From JALZUE01 sp051251725 (GTDB lineage Bacteria > Pseudomonadota > Gammaproteobacteria > Enterobacterales > Alteromonadaceae): a stretch of 64,000 nucleotides of DNA. Made by a program: the position numbers and the translations under genes. Positions 62,535-64,000 of this stretch are shown piece after piece. Below the pieces are notes generated by a model. It saw only the letters and a list, made by a program, of their open reading frames with translations. It ran no database searches and was not told the DNA's origin. The stretch lies in NCBI GenBank assembly GCA_051251725.1, contig JBPOFN010000022.1, positions 1-64,000 on the forward strand. Reading direction: 5' to 3'. Positions within the stretch are counted from its first letter, which is position 1. Every line of letters starts with the position of its first letter.

Positions 62535-64000
62535 TTATTTATTGATAAATTCTGTCGCCCTTGTGCCATTTGGTTCACGCATATCACCGCGATACAAAAT
62601 TAACGTTTCTTCAGGTAAACCGTTAGAAGTGATATTTGCTTGTGAAAAATCTACCGGATAAAAACCTACCTTAGCAGATTGATCTCCAACTTCATTTTTT
62701 GACATCATAGATAAGGCTAAAACAGGTGCAGTAGGAAATATTTTATACCAACGTGTACCTGAAGGATTATCAAAGCTGTTAGGTGTAAGTGCCGCTAATT
62801 GAGCTGGTGTTTGTGCACCTACAACTTTTTTCTCTTGTAAGTCATTACGGGTAAGTTGGTTAATGTTTTTACCGTGTAAATTGGCAAGATATTCACGATG
62901 AGCATCAGTGATCAAATATGTTATGTTATTACCTACTTCCGCAACAGGCGCGTTAAAGACAGTTTGGGTTAATGATATATCCCCTTTAATCACCAAATTA
63001 TTGATGCGACCACGGGTTAAATCTCGGCAACTGGTTTTACAATTAAATGAGCCTTTACCCACAAGTAACGCCGTGCCACTGTCAATCGCTTCAATATTTT
63101 CAACGGTAATATCTTTCATAATTTTAGCGTGTGGTTTTAACCAAACTCCGGTAAAACCATTGGTGACTTTAACGTTCGAGATATTAATTTTATTCATCGA
63201 CGATAAATAAGGACCTGAACGGTTAAAGTTGTCGTTATCAGTACCATTACCCGCTTCAACGCGGACACCAATGCCATTAAAAGCTTCAATGTTATCTATT
63301 TCTATCCAGTCACCACCATACACCTGCACCACACCATAGCCGGTATGGGCGTTCGTTGCTTTGATATTTTTAATTGAACCTTTTAACGGCGTACGGCCAT
63401 AAGTAGGATTACGTTTAATGGCAAACATATCGGGAATAATTCGGCCGCGATTATCAATAAAGTCACCATTATTATTCGTTGCTAATGGTGCATTGATACT
63501 GTTCATTGGCGTGTTTGGGCCACCATCGTTGTCATAGCGGTTTTCTAGAAAGACCGGTGTTGAACCAAAACGCCAAGCATAAGCACCATCTTTATAATCG
63601 GCGTCAGCAAACATTTGCACGGCAACCGATTCGGTATGATTATCTCTGATATAAATATCTGAAATTGCGAAATTCTCAACATAGAACAATCCAACCGGAA
63701 TCGCCCTTGTTAAATTAACAACGCCGTTACCATTACCGCCATTCATATAACCGTAGTTATGCGGCATATTGCTGGTGGCATCAATAATAAACTTTCGACC
63801 GGGAATGGTTGATCTTATTTCAACATTTTCAACTCGATCTGCTAATAAATTCGCCGGGCCGTTACTGCGACCAAAGGTAAAAAGAAATTGCCTATTAGGA
63901 TTACTATTGGCACTTCCTGTTGGATACTTATCCTCTTTAGTCCCGCGCATTTCTAGGATTACACCCGGTTCGACTTCAATACGGACATTAGCGGGCACAG
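62535..64000 (-). CDS. Right-handed beta-helix protein, 5' end outside window
   Basis: At least 487 residues are encoded; the reading frame is open to the window edge, and the GTG near 63998 is not taken as a real start. N-terminal part visible: VRIEVEPGVILEMRGTKED, then NVEIRS, FIIDATSN, FAISDIYIRDNHTESVAV, IKNIKATNAHTGYGVVQVYG, INISNVKVTNGFTGVWLKP and ITVENIEAIDSGTALLV. These are beta-helix rungs of the pectin-lyase fold. FNCKTSCRDL holds two nearby cysteines. The shape recalls GH28, GH82 (iota-carrageenase) or pectate-lyase-like enzymes, but no catalytic set could be fixed. It is probably exported and acts on algal polysaccharide. Confidence 0.7.
   Translation of the reverse strand, partial: VPANVRIEVEPGVILEMRGTKEDKYPTGSANSNPNRQFLFTFGRSNGPANLLADRVENVEIRSTIPGRKFIIDATSNMPHNYGYMNGGNGNGVVNLTRAIPVGLFYVENFAISDIYIRDNHTESVAVQMFADADYKDGAYAWRFGSTPVFLENRYDNDGGPNTPMNSINAPLATNNNGDFIDNRGRIIPDMFAIKRNPTYGRTPLKGSIKNIKATNAHTGYGVVQVYGGDWIEIDNIEAFNGIGVRVEAGNGTDNDNFNRSGPYLSSMNKINISNVKVTNGFTGVWLKPHAKIMKDITVENIEAIDSGTALLVGKGSFNCKTSCRDLTRGRINNLVIKGDISLTQTVFNAPVAEVGNNITYLITDAHREYLANLHGKNINQLTRNDLQEKKVVGAQTPAQLAALTPNSFDNPSGTRWYKIFPTAPVLALSMMSKNEVGDQSAKVGFYPVDFSQANITSNGLPEETLILYRGDMREPNGTRATEFINK

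Noticed and set aside
1..64000. tRNA, rRNA, tmRNA, RNase P RNA, prophage or conjugative genes
   Set aside because: No characteristic sequences or genes were recognised on reading both strands; a covariance-model scan was not possible.

Overview
The window is a stretch of an AT-rich gammaproteobacterial chromosome. Gene content and order point to a marine Alteromonadales organism of the Colwellia/Thalassotalea type: DUF2989 and DUF3083 proteins, a monomeric NADP isocitrate dehydrogenase, a HexR-controlled Entner-Doudoroff operon, GlyGly-CTERM and beta-helix secreted proteins, and the enterobacterial-style order icd, rluE, nudJ, mnmA, hflD, purB, then roxA. This placement is inferred from family knowledge; no database search was run. 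No rRNA, tRNA, CRISPR, prophage or intact transposase gene was recognised.

Layout. 0.2-9.6 kb holds household genes: nitroreductase, DoxX, sppA, a HIT protein, a PQQ/GSDH-type sugar dehydrogenase whose signal peptide is separated from the body by a one-base frameshift, metC and DNA polymerase II. 9.7-13.4 kb holds a MITE-like repeat, a consensus LexA box, dinG, and an EamA transporter that seems to start on ATT. 13.5-18.8 kb holds aroG, an alkaline phosphatase, and two lipoproteins (TPR and DUF2989). 18.9-32.2 kb is the central carbon block: msrB, gapA, a 12-repeat BNR lipoprotein, the zwf-pgl-edd-glk-eda operon, and divergent hexR-pykA. A 25-bp perfect palindrome between zwf and hexR and a one-mismatch copy before gapA are HexR-type operators. 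Together the block forms a glucose-to-pyruvate Entner-Doudoroff regulon with its own regulator.

32.3-40.9 kb holds icd and the conserved rluE-nudJ-(SPFH)-mnmA-hflD-purB cluster. 41.2-48.3 kb, where enterobacteria carry phoPQ, holds a surface beta-helix protein and an RND efflux pair. 48.5-54 kb holds roxA, a GNAT acetyltransferase, DUF3703 and ydiJ (D-2-hydroxyglutarate dehydrogenase type). 54-62.3 kb holds a chemotaxis receptor without an N-terminal membrane anchor, DUF3083, a DUF748/AsmA-like protein and a Sel1 plus TonB-C-like protein. The window ends inside a second beta-helix protein.

The most unusual material is non-coding. Two related MITEs (165 and 262 bp) share TACCA ends and 3-bp TAA or TTA target duplications. 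A 372-bp element with 17-bp perfect inverted ends and TA duplications is packed with hairpins. The 9.7-kb element and the 60.6-kb element share one small hairpin whose stem differs by compensated base changes. Several strong hairpins without a clear job lie beside aroG, hflD, the SPFH gene and the chemotaxis receptor gene.
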